Shown: positions 26,464-35,624, numbered from the stretch's first letter. The stretch is 47,139 nucleotides of DNA from Guyparkeria sp016278265 (GCF_044582145.1 NZ_JBDODO010000014.1); one strand, 5' to 3'. The notes: generated by a model not told the origin, from the letters alone. Numbers and translations: made by a program.

Positions 26464-27528
26464 TCAGCGGATCTTCTGCTTGAGGCTGCCGGACTCGTAA
26501 CGCTTGTACATTTCTTCCAGGGAAATCGGACGGATCTTGGAAGCCATGCCGGCCGAACCGAAGGCCTCGAAGCGCGCCTTGCAGATGGCCTGCATGCCGG
26601 CGGTCGCTTCCTTGAGGAATTTACGCGGATCGAAGTTGGACTTGTTCTCGGCCAGGTGCTTACGAACGGCACCGGTAGACGCCATGCGCAGGTCGGTGTC
26701 GATGTTGACCTTGCGAACACCGTACTTGATGCCCTCGACGATCTCTTCAACCGGCACGCCATAGGTCTGACCCATGTCGCCGCCGTAGTTGTTGATGATC
26801 TCGAGCCACTCTTCCGGTACGGAGGAGGAGCCGTGCATGACCAGGTGGGTGTCCGGGATCCGCTCGTGGATCTCCTTAACGCGGTCGATGCGCAGGATCT
26901 GGCCGGTCGGCTTCTGCGTGAACTTGTAGGCGCCGTGGCTGGTGCCGATGGCGATCGCCAGGGCATCACAGTCGGTCCGCTTGACGAAGTCGGCGGCTTC
27001 TTCCGGGTCGGTAAGCAGCATGTCCATGTCCAGCTTGCCTTCCGCGCCGTGGCCGTCTTCCTCGCCCATCTCGCCGGTCTCCAGCGAGCCGAGGCAGCCC
27101 AGCTCACCTTCGACGGAGACACCGCCGGCGTGCGCCATCTCGGTCACCTTGGCGGTGACGTCGACGTTGTACTCGTAGTCGGACGGGGTCTTCATGTCGG
27201 GCATCAGGGAGCCGTCCATCATGACCGAGGAGAAGCCCGACTGGATCGCACGCAGGCAGACGCCCGGGTCCGAACCGTGGTCCTGGTGCATGACGATCGG
27301 GATGTGCGGGTACGCCACGGTCGCCGCCTCCACGAGGTGACGCAGGAACGGCTCGCCCGCGTACTTGCGAGCACCGGCAGAGCCCTGCAGGATCACGGGG
27401 CTGTCGACTTCGTCGGCGGCCTGCATGATCGCGTGGATCTGCTCCATGTTGTTGACGTTAAACGCCGGCATGCCGTAGCTGTGTTCAGCGGCATGATCCA
27501 GCAGCTGGCGAAGCGAAATGAGCGCCAT
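26464..27528 (-). CDS. fba: Fructose-bisphosphate aldolase, class II (CbbA/Fba type)
   Basis: This zinc enzyme interconverts fructose 1,6-bisphosphate with dihydroxyacetone phosphate and glyceraldehyde 3-phosphate; the CbbA type also handles sedoheptulose bisphosphate in the Calvin cycle. The 354-residue product begins MALISLRQLLDHAAEHSYG. It has the metal site MHQDHGSD (His81, Asp83, His84), ELGCLGSLETG, GTSHGAYK, HGSSSVPEEW and KVNIDTDLR. The ATG at 27528 has a GGAGAGG just upstream. It is the last gene of the tkt-gap-pgk-pyk-fba unit, 147 bp after pyk; that gap shows no clear signal. Confidence 0.96.
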   Translation of the reverse strand: MALISLRQLLDHAAEHSYGMPAFNVNNMEQIHAIMQAADEVDSPVILQGSAGARKYAGEPFLRHLVEAATVAYPHIPIVMHQDHGSDPGVCLRAIQSGFSSVMMDGSLMPDMKTPSDYEYNVDVTAKVTEMAHAGGVSVEGELGCLGSLETGEMGEEDGHGAEGKLDMDMLLTDPEEAADFVKRTDCDALAIAIGTSHGAYKFTQKPTGQILRIDRVKEIHERIPDTHLVMHGSSSVPEEWLEIINNYGGDMGQTYGVPVEEIVEGIKYGVRKVNIDTDLRMASTGAVRKHLAENKSNFDPRKFLKEATAGMQAICKARFEAFGSAGMASKIRPISLEEMYKRYESGSLKQKIR

Positions 27529-27675
27529 GTTGCCTCTCCTCAAGTTGAAACGTAGTTAAGAAACCGTGGTGGCATCCCGGCCGCACCGGCCCGGACGCCG
27601 AAAATTCGATAAGCGCGACAGCATACCCAGCGCGCCGGGATATGCAAAATCGCGCCAAGAAATCACCTCCGCGTG

Positions 27676-29154
27676 TCAGTCGACGGAGATCACGTCCCCG
27701 ACCCGAACGATCTTCATGGCGTTCGTACCGCCCATCTGACCCATCAGGTCGCCCTTGGTGATAATCACCAGATCGCCCTCGTCGAGCTTTTCCATCTGCT
27801 GAAGGCTCTCGATCACCATCCGGTTGACCTCGGCATGATCGGTCGAGGGCACGGGGAAATGCACCGCCTGCACGCCACGATAGAGACCCACGCGACGCGC
27901 GGTCTCCTCCGATCGGGTAAAGGTGTAGATCGGGATGTCGGTATCGACCCGTGACATCCACAGCGGCGTCGCCCCTGACTCGGACAGCGCGACGATGGCC
28001 GCGACCGAGAGGTGGTTGGCCGTATAGATCGCCGAGTAGGCGATTGCCTGGTCGATCCGCTCGAAGGGCACGTCCAGCGGCGGCGCGCTCTTCTTGGCCT
28101 CGATCTGGTACTCGGCGCGATGGCAGACCCGAGCCATGGTCTCGACCACGCGTATCGGGTACTTGCCAGCGGCCGTCTCGGCCGAGAGCATCACCGCGTC
28201 CGTACCGTCGAGCACCGCGTTGGCCACATCGAACACCTCGGCCCGCGTCGGGATCGGGTTGTCGATCATGGTCTCCATCATCTGGGTGGCGGTGATGACG
28301 GGACGGTTGAGCTCCTTGGCCATCTTGATGAAGGCCTTCTGCACCGCGGGCAACTCGGCATCGCCGATTTCCACGCCCAGGTCACCGCGGGCGATCATGA
28401 TGGCATCGGAGGCCTGGATGATCTCGCGGATGCAGTCGACCGCCTCGGCGCGCTCGATCTTGGAAACGATATGCGCGCGACAACCGGCCTCTTGCAGCAG
28501 GCGACGGGCCTCGTGGATGTCCTCGCCCGAACGCGGGAAGGAAACCGCGATGTAGTCGACACCGATCTGGGACGCCGTCACGATGTCGGCGCGATCCTTG
28601 TCGGTGATCGCCGGCGCGGACAGGCCACCACCCTGACGGTTGATGCCCTTGTTGTTGGAGAGCATGCCGCCGATGGCCACCGTCGTGCGCACCTGGTTGC
28701 CCTGGACCTCATCGACCCTGAGGACGATGCGGCCGTCGTCGAGCAGCAGGATGTCACCCGGGCGCGAGTCGGAAACCAGCGCCTTGTAGGTAATCCCGAC
28801 CTGGGTCTCGTCGCCGCTATCCGGGTCGAGGTCGGCGTCGAGGGTGAACGGCTTGCCCTCTTCGAGCTCCACCTTGCCGTCCTTGAACCGGTCGATGCGG
28901 ATCTTCGGCCCCTGCAGGTCGCCGAGGATGGCGACGTAACGCCCCTCGGCGGCCGCGGCCTCGCGCACCAAGTCGGCACGACGCTGGTGGTCGGCCGCCT
29001 TGCCGTGCGAGAAGTTCATGCGCACGACATCGATGCCCGCGCGCACCAAGGCGGTGATGGTCGCCAGGTCGTCGCTGGCCGGGCCGAGTGTCGCGACGAT
29101 CTTGGTGCGTCGCTGCGCCGGGAGATGATCAGTAGAACCGTGCATGTTTGTCAT
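27676..29154 (-). CDS. pyk: Pyruvate kinase
   Basis: Pyruvate kinase converts phosphoenolpyruvate and ADP to pyruvate and ATP. The 492-residue product has KIVATLGPAS, MNFSHG, the catalytic region IVSKIERAEAVD with MIARGDLGVEI, and MLSAETAAGKYP. A regulatory-type C-terminal domain ends in VISVD. The start codon overlaps the pgk stop by one base (TAATG), with AAAGG upstream, so the two are coupled. Its place between pgk and fba in an otherwise reversible Calvin-type cluster is typical of some autotrophic gammaproteobacteria and links the triose pool to pyruvate. Confidence 0.95.
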   Translation of the reverse strand: MTNMHGSTDHLPAQRRTKIVATLGPASDDLATITALVRAGIDVVRMNFSHGKAADHQRRADLVREAAAAEGRYVAILGDLQGPKIRIDRFKDGKVELEEGKPFTLDADLDPDSGDETQVGITYKALVSDSRPGDILLLDDGRIVLRVDEVQGNQVRTTVAIGGMLSNNKGINRQGGGLSAPAITDKDRADIVTASQIGVDYIAVSFPRSGEDIHEARRLLQEAGCRAHIVSKIERAEAVDCIREIIQASDAIMIARGDLGVEIGDAELPAVQKAFIKMAKELNRPVITATQMMETMIDNPIPTRAEVFDVANAVLDGTDAVMLSAETAAGKYPIRVVETMARVCHRAEYQIEAKKSAPPLDVPFERIDQAIAYSAIYTANHLSVAAIVALSESGATPLWMSRVDTDIPIYTFTRSEETARRVGLYRGVQAVHFPVPSTDHAEVNRMVIESLQQMEKLDEGDLVIITKGDLMGQMGGTNAMKIVRVGDVISVD

Positions 29155-30338
29155 TAACCTTTCGCCCGCTCTTCAAGCATGGCAACCGCCGGCAGGGTCT
29201 TGCCTTCCAGGAACTCGAGGAACGCGCCGCCTGCGGTCGAGATGTAGCTGACCTTGTCGTAGATGTCGTACTTCTGGATCGCCGCGATGGTGTCACCGCC
29301 ACCGGCCAGGGTGAAGGCCTTGGTGTCGGCAATCGCCTGGGCGATGCGCTTGGTGCCGTCACCGAACTGATCGAACTCGAACACGCCGACCGGGCCGTTC
29401 CAGACGACGGTGCCGGCGTTCTCGATGATCTTCGCCAGGGCCTCGGCGCTCTCTGGGCCGATGTCAAAGATCATCTCGTCATCCGCCACGTCCTCGACGC
29501 GCTTGAGGACGGCCGGCTCGTTCTCGTCGAACTGCTTGCCGACCACCACGTCGGTGGGCATCGGGATGTTCGCGCCGTTGCTCTTGAGCTTGTCCATCAG
29601 CGCCTTGGCGGTCGGGACGAGATCGTCTTCGCAGAGCGACTTGCCCACGCCGTGACCCGCGGCCTTGACGAAGGTGTTGGCGATGCCGCCACCGACAACC
29701 AGCTGATCGACCTTGGTAGCGAGCGCCTCGAGGACGGTCAGCTTGGTGGAGACCTTGGAGCCGCCGACGATCGCAACCATCGGACGTGCCGGGTTGGCCA
29801 ACGCCTTGTTCAAGGCCTCGAGCTCCTGGGTGAGCAGCGTGCCGGCGCAGGCGACCGGCGCGAACTGGGCCACACCGTGAGTGGAAGCCTGGGCGCGGTG
29901 GGCGGTGCCGAAGGCATCCATCACGAACACGTCGCACAGGGAGGCGTATTGCTTCGAGAGCGCCTCGTCGTTCTTCTTCTCGCCCTTGTTGAAGCGCACG
30001 TTCTCCAGCATGACCACCTCGCCGGCACCCACCTCGACGTTCGCACCCAGGTAGTCACGTACCAGCCGGACCTCGCGGCCGAGCTTGTCGCCCAGGTCCT
30101 TGGCGACCGGCGCGAGGGAATCCTCCTCGGAGAATTCTCCCTCGGTCGGACGACCCAGGTGCGAGGTGACCATCACGTGGGCGCCCTGATCGAGCGCGGC
30201 CTTGATGGTCCCGAGCGACGCGCTGATGCGCGCATCGGAGGTGACCTTGCCGTCCTTGACCGGCACGTTCAGGTCGGCGCGGATCAACACGCGCTTACCG
30301 GCAAGATCGAGATCAGTCATGCGGATGACATTCGCCAT
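29154..30338 (-). CDS. pgk: Phosphoglycerate kinase
   Basis: Pgk transfers phosphate between 1,3-bisphosphoglycerate and ADP; in carbon fixation it runs in the ATP-consuming direction. The 394-residue product has GKRVLIRADLNVPVKDG, TSHLGRPTEGE, VVNDAFG-like FVMDAFGTAHRA, the hinge GGSKVSTK, and the C-terminal GGGDTIAA nucleotide loop. I chose ATG 30338, preceded by GAGGAG, because upstream in-frame codons run through the gap terminator. The TAATG junction couples it to pyk. A strong terminator separates it from gap, so pgk-pyk-fba may have its own promoter or depend on read-through. Confidence 0.96.
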   Translation of the reverse strand: MANVIRMTDLDLAGKRVLIRADLNVPVKDGKVTSDARISASLGTIKAALDQGAHVMVTSHLGRPTEGEFSEEDSLAPVAKDLGDKLGREVRLVRDYLGANVEVGAGEVVMLENVRFNKGEKKNDEALSKQYASLCDVFVMDAFGTAHRAQASTHGVAQFAPVACAGTLLTQELEALNKALANPARPMVAIVGGSKVSTKLTVLEALATKVDQLVVGGGIANTFVKAAGHGVGKSLCEDDLVPTAKALMDKLKSNGANIPMPTDVVVGKQFDENEPAVLKRVEDVADDEMIFDIGPESAEALAKIIENAGTVVWNGPVGVFEFDQFGDGTKRIAQAIADTKAFTLAGGGDTIAAIQKYDIYDKVSYISTAGGAFLEFLEGKTLPAVAMLEERAKG

Positions 30339-30438
30339 GGAAAACTCCTCAATGAGACAGATAAAAAGCGGTAAGGAATGGGAGGCGACTCGATGACGCC
30401 CAGTCCTTACGGCTCTGGCGTGGCGCGAAAGACAGCTG

Positions 30439-30465
30439 GAAAAACGGGTGGGAAAACCCACCCGT
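30439..30465 (-). terminator. Intrinsic terminator between gap and pgk
   Basis: On the minus strand ACGGGTGGG, TTTT and CCCACCCGT make a 9-bp stem (30444-30465), followed by TTTTT. It lies 15 bp after the gap stop and about 100 bp before pgk. It should cut most transcripts after gap. Confidence 0.9.
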
Positions 30466-30479
30466 TCGGGCCGTTCGGT

Positions 30480-31478
30480 TTACTTGCCGACGTGCTGCAC
30501 GACGCGCAGCATGTTGCAGGTGTAACCGAACTCGTTGTCGTACCAGGCGACAACCTTGACGAAGGTGTCGTCCAGGGCAATGCCGGCCTTGGCATCGAAC
30601 ACGGACGGCTCCGGGTGACCGCGGAAGTCGGTGGAAACGACCGCTTCCTCGGTGTAACCCAGCACGCCCTTGAGCTCGCCCTCGGAGGCTTCCTTCATGG
30701 CCGCCTTGATTTCGTCCATGGAAGCACCCTTCTCCAGCTCGGCGGTCAGGTCGACCACGGAGACGTCGGAGGTCGGCACACGGAACGCCATGCCGGTCAG
30801 CTTGCCGTTCAGTGCCGGCAGGACCTTGCCCACGGCCTTGGCTGCACCGGTGGAGGACGGGATGATGTTCTCCAGGATGCCGCGGCCGCCGCGCCAGTCT
30901 TTCTGGGACGGGCCGTCAACGGTCTTCTGAGTAGCAGTGGCGGCGTGAACGGTGCTCATCAGGCCGCGCTTGATGCCGAACTTGTCGTTCAGAACCTTGG
31001 CCACCGGCGCCAGGCAGTTGGTAGTGCATGAGGCGGCAGAAACGATCTGCTGGCCGGCGTAGTCGTTGTGGTTGACGCCGTAGACGAACATCGGGGTGGC
31101 GTCCTTGGACGGGGCCGACTGGACGACCTTCTTGGCGCCCGCCTCGATGTGCTTCTGGCAGGTCTCCTCGGTGAGGAACAGACCGGTGGACTCGACCACG
31201 ACGTCGACGTCCAGGTCGCCCCACTTGAGCTGGGACGGATCCTTTTCGGCGGTCAGACGGATCTTCTTGCCGTTGACGACCAGGTTGTTGCCTTCGACCG
31301 ACACGTCACCGTCAAAACGGCCGTGCACGGAGTCGTACTTGAGCATGTACGCGAGGTACTCCGGCTCAAGCAGGTCGTTGATGCCGACAATTTCCAGCTC
31401 CGGAAACTCCTGGGCGGCGGCACGGAAAACCATGCGACCAATGCGGCCGAAGCCGTTGATACCGACACGAATTGCCAT
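30480..31478 (-). CDS. gap: Glyceraldehyde-3-phosphate dehydrogenase, type I
   Basis: Gap oxidises or, in carbon fixation, reduces the triose phosphate/1,3-bisphosphoglycerate pair. The 332-residue product has the Rossmann start INGFGRIGR, the catalytic Cys151 in SAASCTTNC, and STVHAATATQKTVDGPS. The C terminus has WYDNEFGYTCNML. The residues after the second strand (GINDLLEPEYLAYMLKYDS, with Asp35) are of the NAD-preferring type, though cofactor choice cannot be settled by eye. It is second in the carbon operon, flanked by a hairpin on the tkt side and a strong terminator on the pgk side. Confidence 0.96.
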   Translation of the reverse strand: MAIRVGINGFGRIGRMVFRAAAQEFPELEIVGINDLLEPEYLAYMLKYDSVHGRFDGDVSVEGNNLVVNGKKIRLTAEKDPSQLKWGDLDVDVVVESTGLFLTEETCQKHIEAGAKKVVQSAPSKDATPMFVYGVNHNDYAGQQIVSAASCTTNCLAPVAKVLNDKFGIKRGLMSTVHAATATQKTVDGPSQKDWRGGRGILENIIPSSTGAAKAVGKVLPALNGKLTGMAFRVPTSDVSVVDLTAELEKGASMDEIKAAMKEASEGELKGVLGYTEEAVVSTDFRGHPEPSVFDAKAGIALDDTFVKVVAWYDNEFGYTCNMLRVVQHVGK

Positions 31479-31518
31479 GGGTATTCTCCTAATCGATACG
31501 TGGATACAAAATCAGTCA

Positions 31519-31545
31519 GGGCGCATGCCGCGCCGGCATGCGCCC
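31519..31545 (-). repeat. Intercistronic hairpin between tkt and gap
   Basis: GGGCGCATGCC (31519-31529) and GGCATGCGCCC (31535-31545) form a perfect 11-bp stem with a 5-nt loop. The minus strand continues TGACTGATTTTG, so the T-run is displaced by several bases. It is therefore more likely a leaky terminator or an RNA-processing/stability element than a full stop. Confidence 0.7.
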
Positions 31546-31567
31546 AATTGCTTCAATCGGCGGGGAC

Positions 31568-33556
31568 TCAGCCCAGCTTGCGGGCCTCTTCAACCACGCG
31601 CTCGACGGTAAAGCCGAAGTACTTGAACAGGTCACCGGCCGGGGCGGATTCACCGAAGGTGTCCTGACCGATCACCTTGCCGTGGGTACCCACGTGCTTG
31701 TACCAGCAGGAAGTCACGCCAGCCTCGATGGCCATGCGGGCGGTGACGTCGCTCGGTAGGACCGATTCGCGATAGGCCGCGTCCTGGGCATCGAAGGCCT
31801 CGACGCAGGGCATGGAAACGACGCGAACCTTCTTGTCGGAAAGCTCTTTCGCCGCGTCCATCGCCAGACCAACTTCCGAGCCAGTGGCGATCAGGATCAG
31901 GTCCGGCGTGCCGTCGCAGTCCTTGAGCACGTAACCGCCCTTCTCGATGTTGGCGATCTGCTCGCCCGAGCGGTTCTGGTGCGGCAGACCCTGGCGCGAG
32001 AAGACCAGGGAGGTCGGTGCGTCACGACGGACAACCGCCTGCTTCCAGGCGACCGCGGTCTCGACCGCGTCACAGGGACGCCAGGTCTGCATGCCCGGGA
32101 TCAGGCGCATGGTGGCAATCTGCTCGACCGGCTGGTGGGTCGGTCCGTCTTCGCCCAGACCGATGGAGTCGTGGGTGTAGACGAAGATCGAGCCGATCTT
32201 CATCAGGCTAGCCATGCGCAGCGCGTTGCGGGCGTACTCGGAGAACATCAGGAAGGTGCCGGCGTACGGCAGCAGGCCGCCGTGCAGCACCATGCCGTTC
32301 ATGATGGCGCTCATGCCGAACTCGCGCACGCCGTAGTGGATGTAGTTGGCATCCGACTCGGTCGCGGTCAGCGCGGTGCAGCCCTTCCAGGTGGTCAGGT
32401 TGGACGGCGCCAGATCGGCCGAACCGCCGACCAGCTCCGGCAGCATCTCGGCCAGGCCGGTGATCACGGCCTGGGAGGCCTTGCGCGAGGCGACGCTCTC
32501 GCCCTTGGCGTCGATCTCCTTGATCAGCGCGTCCATCTTCTGGTTGAAGTCGGCCGGCAGATCGCCGTTCAGGCGACGCTTGAGCTCAGCGGCTTCGGCG
32601 GGATAAGCCTTCTCGTAGGCAGCAAAGGTCTCATTCCATTCGGCCTCGGCCTTCGCGCCTTTTTCGGTAGCGTCCCAGCCGCCGTAAACCTCGTCGGGGA
32701 TAACGAACGGCTCGTGGTTCCAGCCGATGTTCTCGCGGGTGGCCTTGACCTCGGCATCGCCCAGGGCGGCGCCGTGGCAGTCGTGAGTGCCACAGAGGTT
32801 CGGGGCACCAAAGCCGATCACGGTTTTGGTGCAGATCATGGTCGGCTTGTCGTTGACCGAACGCGCCTCGCGGATGGCCGCGTCGATGGCGTCGGCATCG
32901 TGACCGTCGACGTCACGGACGACGTGCCAGCCGTAGGCCTCAAAACGCTTGGGCGTGTCATCGGTGAACCAGCCCTCGACGTGACCGTCGATGGAGATGC
33001 CGTTGTCGTCGTAGAAGGCGATCAGCTTGCCCACACCCAGCGTGCCCGCCAGCGAGCAGGCCTCGTGGGAGATGCCTTCCATCAGGCAACCGTCACCCAA
33101 AAAGCAGTAGGTGTAGTGGTCGACGACCTTGTGGCCCGGCTTGTTGAACTGGCCGGCAAGCATCTTCTCGGCGATCGCCATGCCGACGGCATTAGTAAGG
33201 CCCTGGCCGAGCGGACCGGTGGTGGTCTCGACGCCCGGGGTATAACCGTATTCCGGGTGGCCCGGGGTCTTGGAGTGCAGCTGACGGAAATTCTTCAGCT
33301 CTTCCATCGGCAGTTCGTAGCCGGTCAGGTGGAGCAGAGAGTAGATCAGCATCGAGCCGTGGCCGTTGGAGAGCACGAAACGGTCGCGGTTCGGCCATTC
33401 CGGGTTCTTCGGGTTGTGGTGCATGTAGTCGTTCCACAGCACCTCGGCGATGTCCGCCATGCCCATGGGGGCACCCGGGTGACCCGAATTCGCCTTCTGA
33501 ACGGCGTCCATGCTCAACGCGCGAATCGCGTTGGCAAGCTCTCTACGTGTCGACAT
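31568..33556 (-). CDS. tkt: Transketolase
   Basis: Transketolase moves two-carbon units between sugar phosphates with thiamine diphosphate, in the pentose phosphate and Calvin cycles. The 662-residue product has SGHPGAPMGMADIAEVLW, the ThDP/metal site GDGCLMEGISHEA with YDDNGISIDG, GLGEDGPTHQPVEQ, and a standard transketolase C-terminal domain. The ATG at 33556 has GGAG about 7 nt upstream. It is the promoter-proximal gene of the carbon cluster. Its need for ThDP ties it loosely to the thiC gene at the window start. Confidence 0.96.
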   Translation of the reverse strand: MSTRRELANAIRALSMDAVQKANSGHPGAPMGMADIAEVLWNDYMHHNPKNPEWPNRDRFVLSNGHGSMLIYSLLHLTGYELPMEELKNFRQLHSKTPGHPEYGYTPGVETTTGPLGQGLTNAVGMAIAEKMLAGQFNKPGHKVVDHYTYCFLGDGCLMEGISHEACSLAGTLGVGKLIAFYDDNGISIDGHVEGWFTDDTPKRFEAYGWHVVRDVDGHDADAIDAAIREARSVNDKPTMICTKTVIGFGAPNLCGTHDCHGAALGDAEVKATRENIGWNHEPFVIPDEVYGGWDATEKGAKAEAEWNETFAAYEKAYPAEAAELKRRLNGDLPADFNQKMDALIKEIDAKGESVASRKASQAVITGLAEMLPELVGGSADLAPSNLTTWKGCTALTATESDANYIHYGVREFGMSAIMNGMVLHGGLLPYAGTFLMFSEYARNALRMASLMKIGSIFVYTHDSIGLGEDGPTHQPVEQIATMRLIPGMQTWRPCDAVETAVAWKQAVVRRDAPTSLVFSRQGLPHQNRSGEQIANIEKGGYVLKDCDGTPDLILIATGSEVGLAMDAAKELSDKKVRVVSMPCVEAFDAQDAAYRESVLPSDVTARMAIEAGVTSCWYKHVGTHGKVIGQDTFGESAPAGDLFKYFGFTVERVVEEARKLG

Positions 33557-33660
33557 ATAACACTCCAAAGGGTTGAAAAAGAAGCGGTTCTTTGCGCCGT
33601 GTGCATTGCGCACGCAGACGACGGCGCCTGGCCTTGAGGCAGGCGTGGAAGTTGCGCGAC

Positions 33661-33689
33661 ATTGTCCCCAAAACCCTCACACAAGGCAA
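33661..33689 (-). promoter_or_regulatory. Likely sigma70 promoter of tkt
   Basis: On the minus strand TTGCCT (33689-33684) and GACAAT (33666-33661) are separated by 17 nt, about 105 bp upstream of the tkt start. The match is partial. Confidence 0.45.
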
Positions 33690-33743
33690 CCACCCTGTTT
33701 TTCAATTACTTAGGAACGACAGACATCGCCTGCTCGGTGAACC

Positions 33744-33766
33744 AAAAAGGCCGGCGAGGGCCGGCC
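33744..33766 (-). terminator. Intrinsic terminator after the peroxiredoxin-like gene
   Basis: On the minus strand GGCCGGC and GCCGGCC pair over a 4-nt loop (33749-33766), followed by TTTTT. It is 8 bp beyond the stop codon of the minus-strand gene and separates it from tkt. Confidence 0.92.
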
Positions 33767-33773
33767 AACCTCG

Positions 33774-34328
33774 TCAGGACTCGCGCCACTTGATCGAACA
33801 GCCGATGGAGGGCACCTGCTCCTCGGGGCCGTGACCGGTCTCGGCCACCTGCTTCATCGCCTCGAACAGCTCGCGCGGCGCGTCCGGCTCGGCCTCCTTG
33901 CGCGAGGCATCCAGACGACCGCGGTACTGCAGCTCGAGATCCGCGTTGTAGCCGAAGAAGTCTGGCGTGCAGACCGCGCCATAGGCCTTGGCGACTGCCT
34001 GGGACTCGTCGATCAGGTAGGGAAAGGAAAACTTGTGCGCCTCGGCGACCCGCTTCATGTTCTCCGGCGAGTCCTCCGGATAATCGCTGGGATCGTTGGA
34101 CATGATTGCCACCGTGTTGACCCCCAACCCCTTGAGCTCGCGTGCATCGCGGACGATGCGATCGAGCACCGCCTTGACGTAGGGGCAGTGGTTGCAGATG
34201 AACATCACCAGCGTGCCTTTCTCACCCTGCACGTCGCTCAGGCGCCAGATGCGCCCCTCGACGTCCGGCAGGGCAAAATCCACAGCGGGACGACCAAAAT
34301 CGCAGACCGGGGTTTCAGTGCGAGCCAT
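33774..34328 (-). CDS. Thioredoxin-fold (AhpC/TSA-type) redox protein
   Basis: The 184-residue protein has a peroxiredoxin/thioredoxin fold with an active-site CNHC (Cys45, Cys48) in VMFICNHCPYVKAV. It also has the TPDFFGYNADLELQYRGRLD segment with its cis-proline region. This matches a widespread bacterial family annotated as thioredoxin family or redoxin-domain protein. Its partner is unknown; a periplasmic role is unlikely as no signal peptide is seen. The ATG has an excellent AAGGAGG upstream. It is monocistronic, with its own terminator. Confidence 0.85.
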   Translation of the reverse strand: MARTETPVCDFGRPAVDFALPDVEGRIWRLSDVQGEKGTLVMFICNHCPYVKAVLDRIVRDARELKGLGVNTVAIMSNDPSDYPEDSPENMKRVAEAHKFSFPYLIDESQAVAKAYGAVCTPDFFGYNADLELQYRGRLDASRKEAEPDAPRELFEAMKQVAETGHGPEEQVPSIGCSIKWRES

Positions 34329-34630
34329 GAGCGAACCTCCTTACAGCTTGTCTCGAGTCAAAGGTTTCGTAACCGATCAAGTGTCGCACGACACGCCAGC
34401 CGGCAGGCAAGCCGCCCAGCGGCGCACCGCCGGAACGGCACCGCTCGCCGCCCGGACGACAACTGTGATATTTTCCCTGCCAATCAACCGCCGGCCGCCA
34501 TGCCGCGATTGGCGGCGCAGCGAGCCGTCTCGCCGGACAGGGCCACGACAGCTCACGGCAATACGCACAAGCCGGCAGCAGACCGGTCGCGAACGCAAAC
34601 CGATCGCCAAGGACCAGGAGAAACCCACCC
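34329..34630. other. Divergent intergenic region, no gene seen
   Basis: These 302 bp separate the redox gene from the PhnD-like gene. They hold the two Shine-Dalgarno sites (AAGGAGG on the minus strand, AGGAG at about 34616-34620 on the plus strand) and several small GC-rich inverted repeats. I could not assign a convincing promoter, operator or small RNA. Confidence 0.4.
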
Positions 34631-35491
34631 ATGAACGCGTCGACGCGCCCCGCCTTCGCCCCTCGCCCGTCCAACCGCCGACACGGCCGCCCGGGTCGAC
34701 TACTCCCCCTGCTGGCCGGCGCCGCGGCGCTACTAATCGCAGCGCTCCCCGCCAAGGCGGAGGAGACCCTGAAAATGGCCATCGCGCCGTTCCTGCCGGA
34801 AGCGGAGCTCAACGAGGCCTACGCCCCGGTGGCCGAATACCTGAGCCGGCGTCTGGGCGAGACCGTGGAGCTCGAGCTGTTCCCCAATTACCTGTCCTTC
34901 TGGGAAGCCACGCGCGGCGGCTCGGACTTCGACATTGCCCTGGACGCCGCCCCCGTGACCGACTTCCGCGTCCAGCGCCAGAACTGGCAAGTGATCGCCC
35001 GCTTTGACGGGGAGGTCACCCAATCCCTGGTTACCCGCGATGATGACCTGATCCTGTCGCCGAGGGAGCTGGTCAACCAGCGCGTGGCGGTCCAGCCGTC
35101 GCCGTCGGTCGGCGCTCTGGTGCTGTACCAACTGTTCCCCAACCCCGTGCAACAGCCGACCCTCGTCTTCGAACGCACCAACCGCGATGTCGCCACCGCG
35201 GTGCTCGAGGGCAAGGCGCGGGCAGGCGTCATTCCCACCCCGCTGGTCGGCGGCTATCCGGGGCTGTACCCGGTGATCACCACCGAGCCTTTGCCCTTCC
35301 TGGGCTTCTCGGTCTCCCCGGAGCTCAACGAGCGCGCGCGCAAGGCGCTGCAGCAGGCACTGCTGTCGTTCGCCGAAACGGAGGAAGGCCGACGCATCCT
35401 CGACGAACAGCAACTGACCGACATCGTGCCGGCGACCAATCGCTATTACCGCGGTAACGCCGAGCTGCTGATCGGCACCTACGGCTACTGA
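34631..35491 (+). CDS. PhnD-like phosphate/phosphonate ABC substrate-binding protein (orphan)
   Basis: The 286-residue protein has a signal peptide (Arg-rich start, hydrophobic core about 24-40, likely cleavage after AKA at 43). A periplasmic binding domain of the PhnD family follows (LKMAIAPFLPEAELNEAYAPVAEYLSRRL begins it; RVAVQPSPSVGALVLYQLF and EGKARAGVIPTPL are typical). Relatives bind phosphonate, phosphite or phosphate, or act as sensory partners. No permease or ATPase gene is adjacent, so transport is not certain. The TAC TGA end is followed by two degenerate 14-15-nt repeats. AGGAG precedes the ATG by 10 nt. Confidence 0.82.
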   Translation: MNASTRPAFAPRPSNRRHGRPGRLLPLLAGAAALLIAALPAKAEETLKMAIAPFLPEAELNEAYAPVAEYLSRRLGETVELELFPNYLSFWEATRGGSDFDIALDAAPVTDFRVQRQNWQVIARFDGEVTQSLVTRDDDLILSPRELVNQRVAVQPSPSVGALVLYQLFPNPVQQPTLVFERTNRDVATAVLEGKARAGVIPTPLVGGYPGLYPVITTEPLPFLGFSVSPELNERARKALQQALLSFAETEEGRRILDEQQLTDIVPATNRYYRGNAELLIGTYGY

Positions 35492-35551
35492 ACGCCCGGC
35501 CACCGAACCCGGGCTACTGAACCTCGGGGCAAGCTGTGCCATGATTGCGCC

Positions 35552-35578
35552 CGCCGGGCGGTATGACCACGCCCGGCG
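35552..35578 (+). repeat. Hairpin in the metK leader
   Basis: CGCCGGGCG (35552-35560) pairs perfectly with CGCCCGGCG (35570-35578) over a 9-nt loop, about 47 nt before metK. It does not match a SAM riboswitch class that I recognise, and no T-tract follows. Confidence 0.55.
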
Positions 35579-35624
35579 ACACGATTCGACCGCCCCACCT
35601 GCACGCAAGAGAGGCCTGCACGAC

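Noticed and set aside
35492..35624. A SAM riboswitch before metK
   Set aside because: The leader has a 9-bp hairpin but none of the conserved blocks of the SAM riboswitch classes I know.
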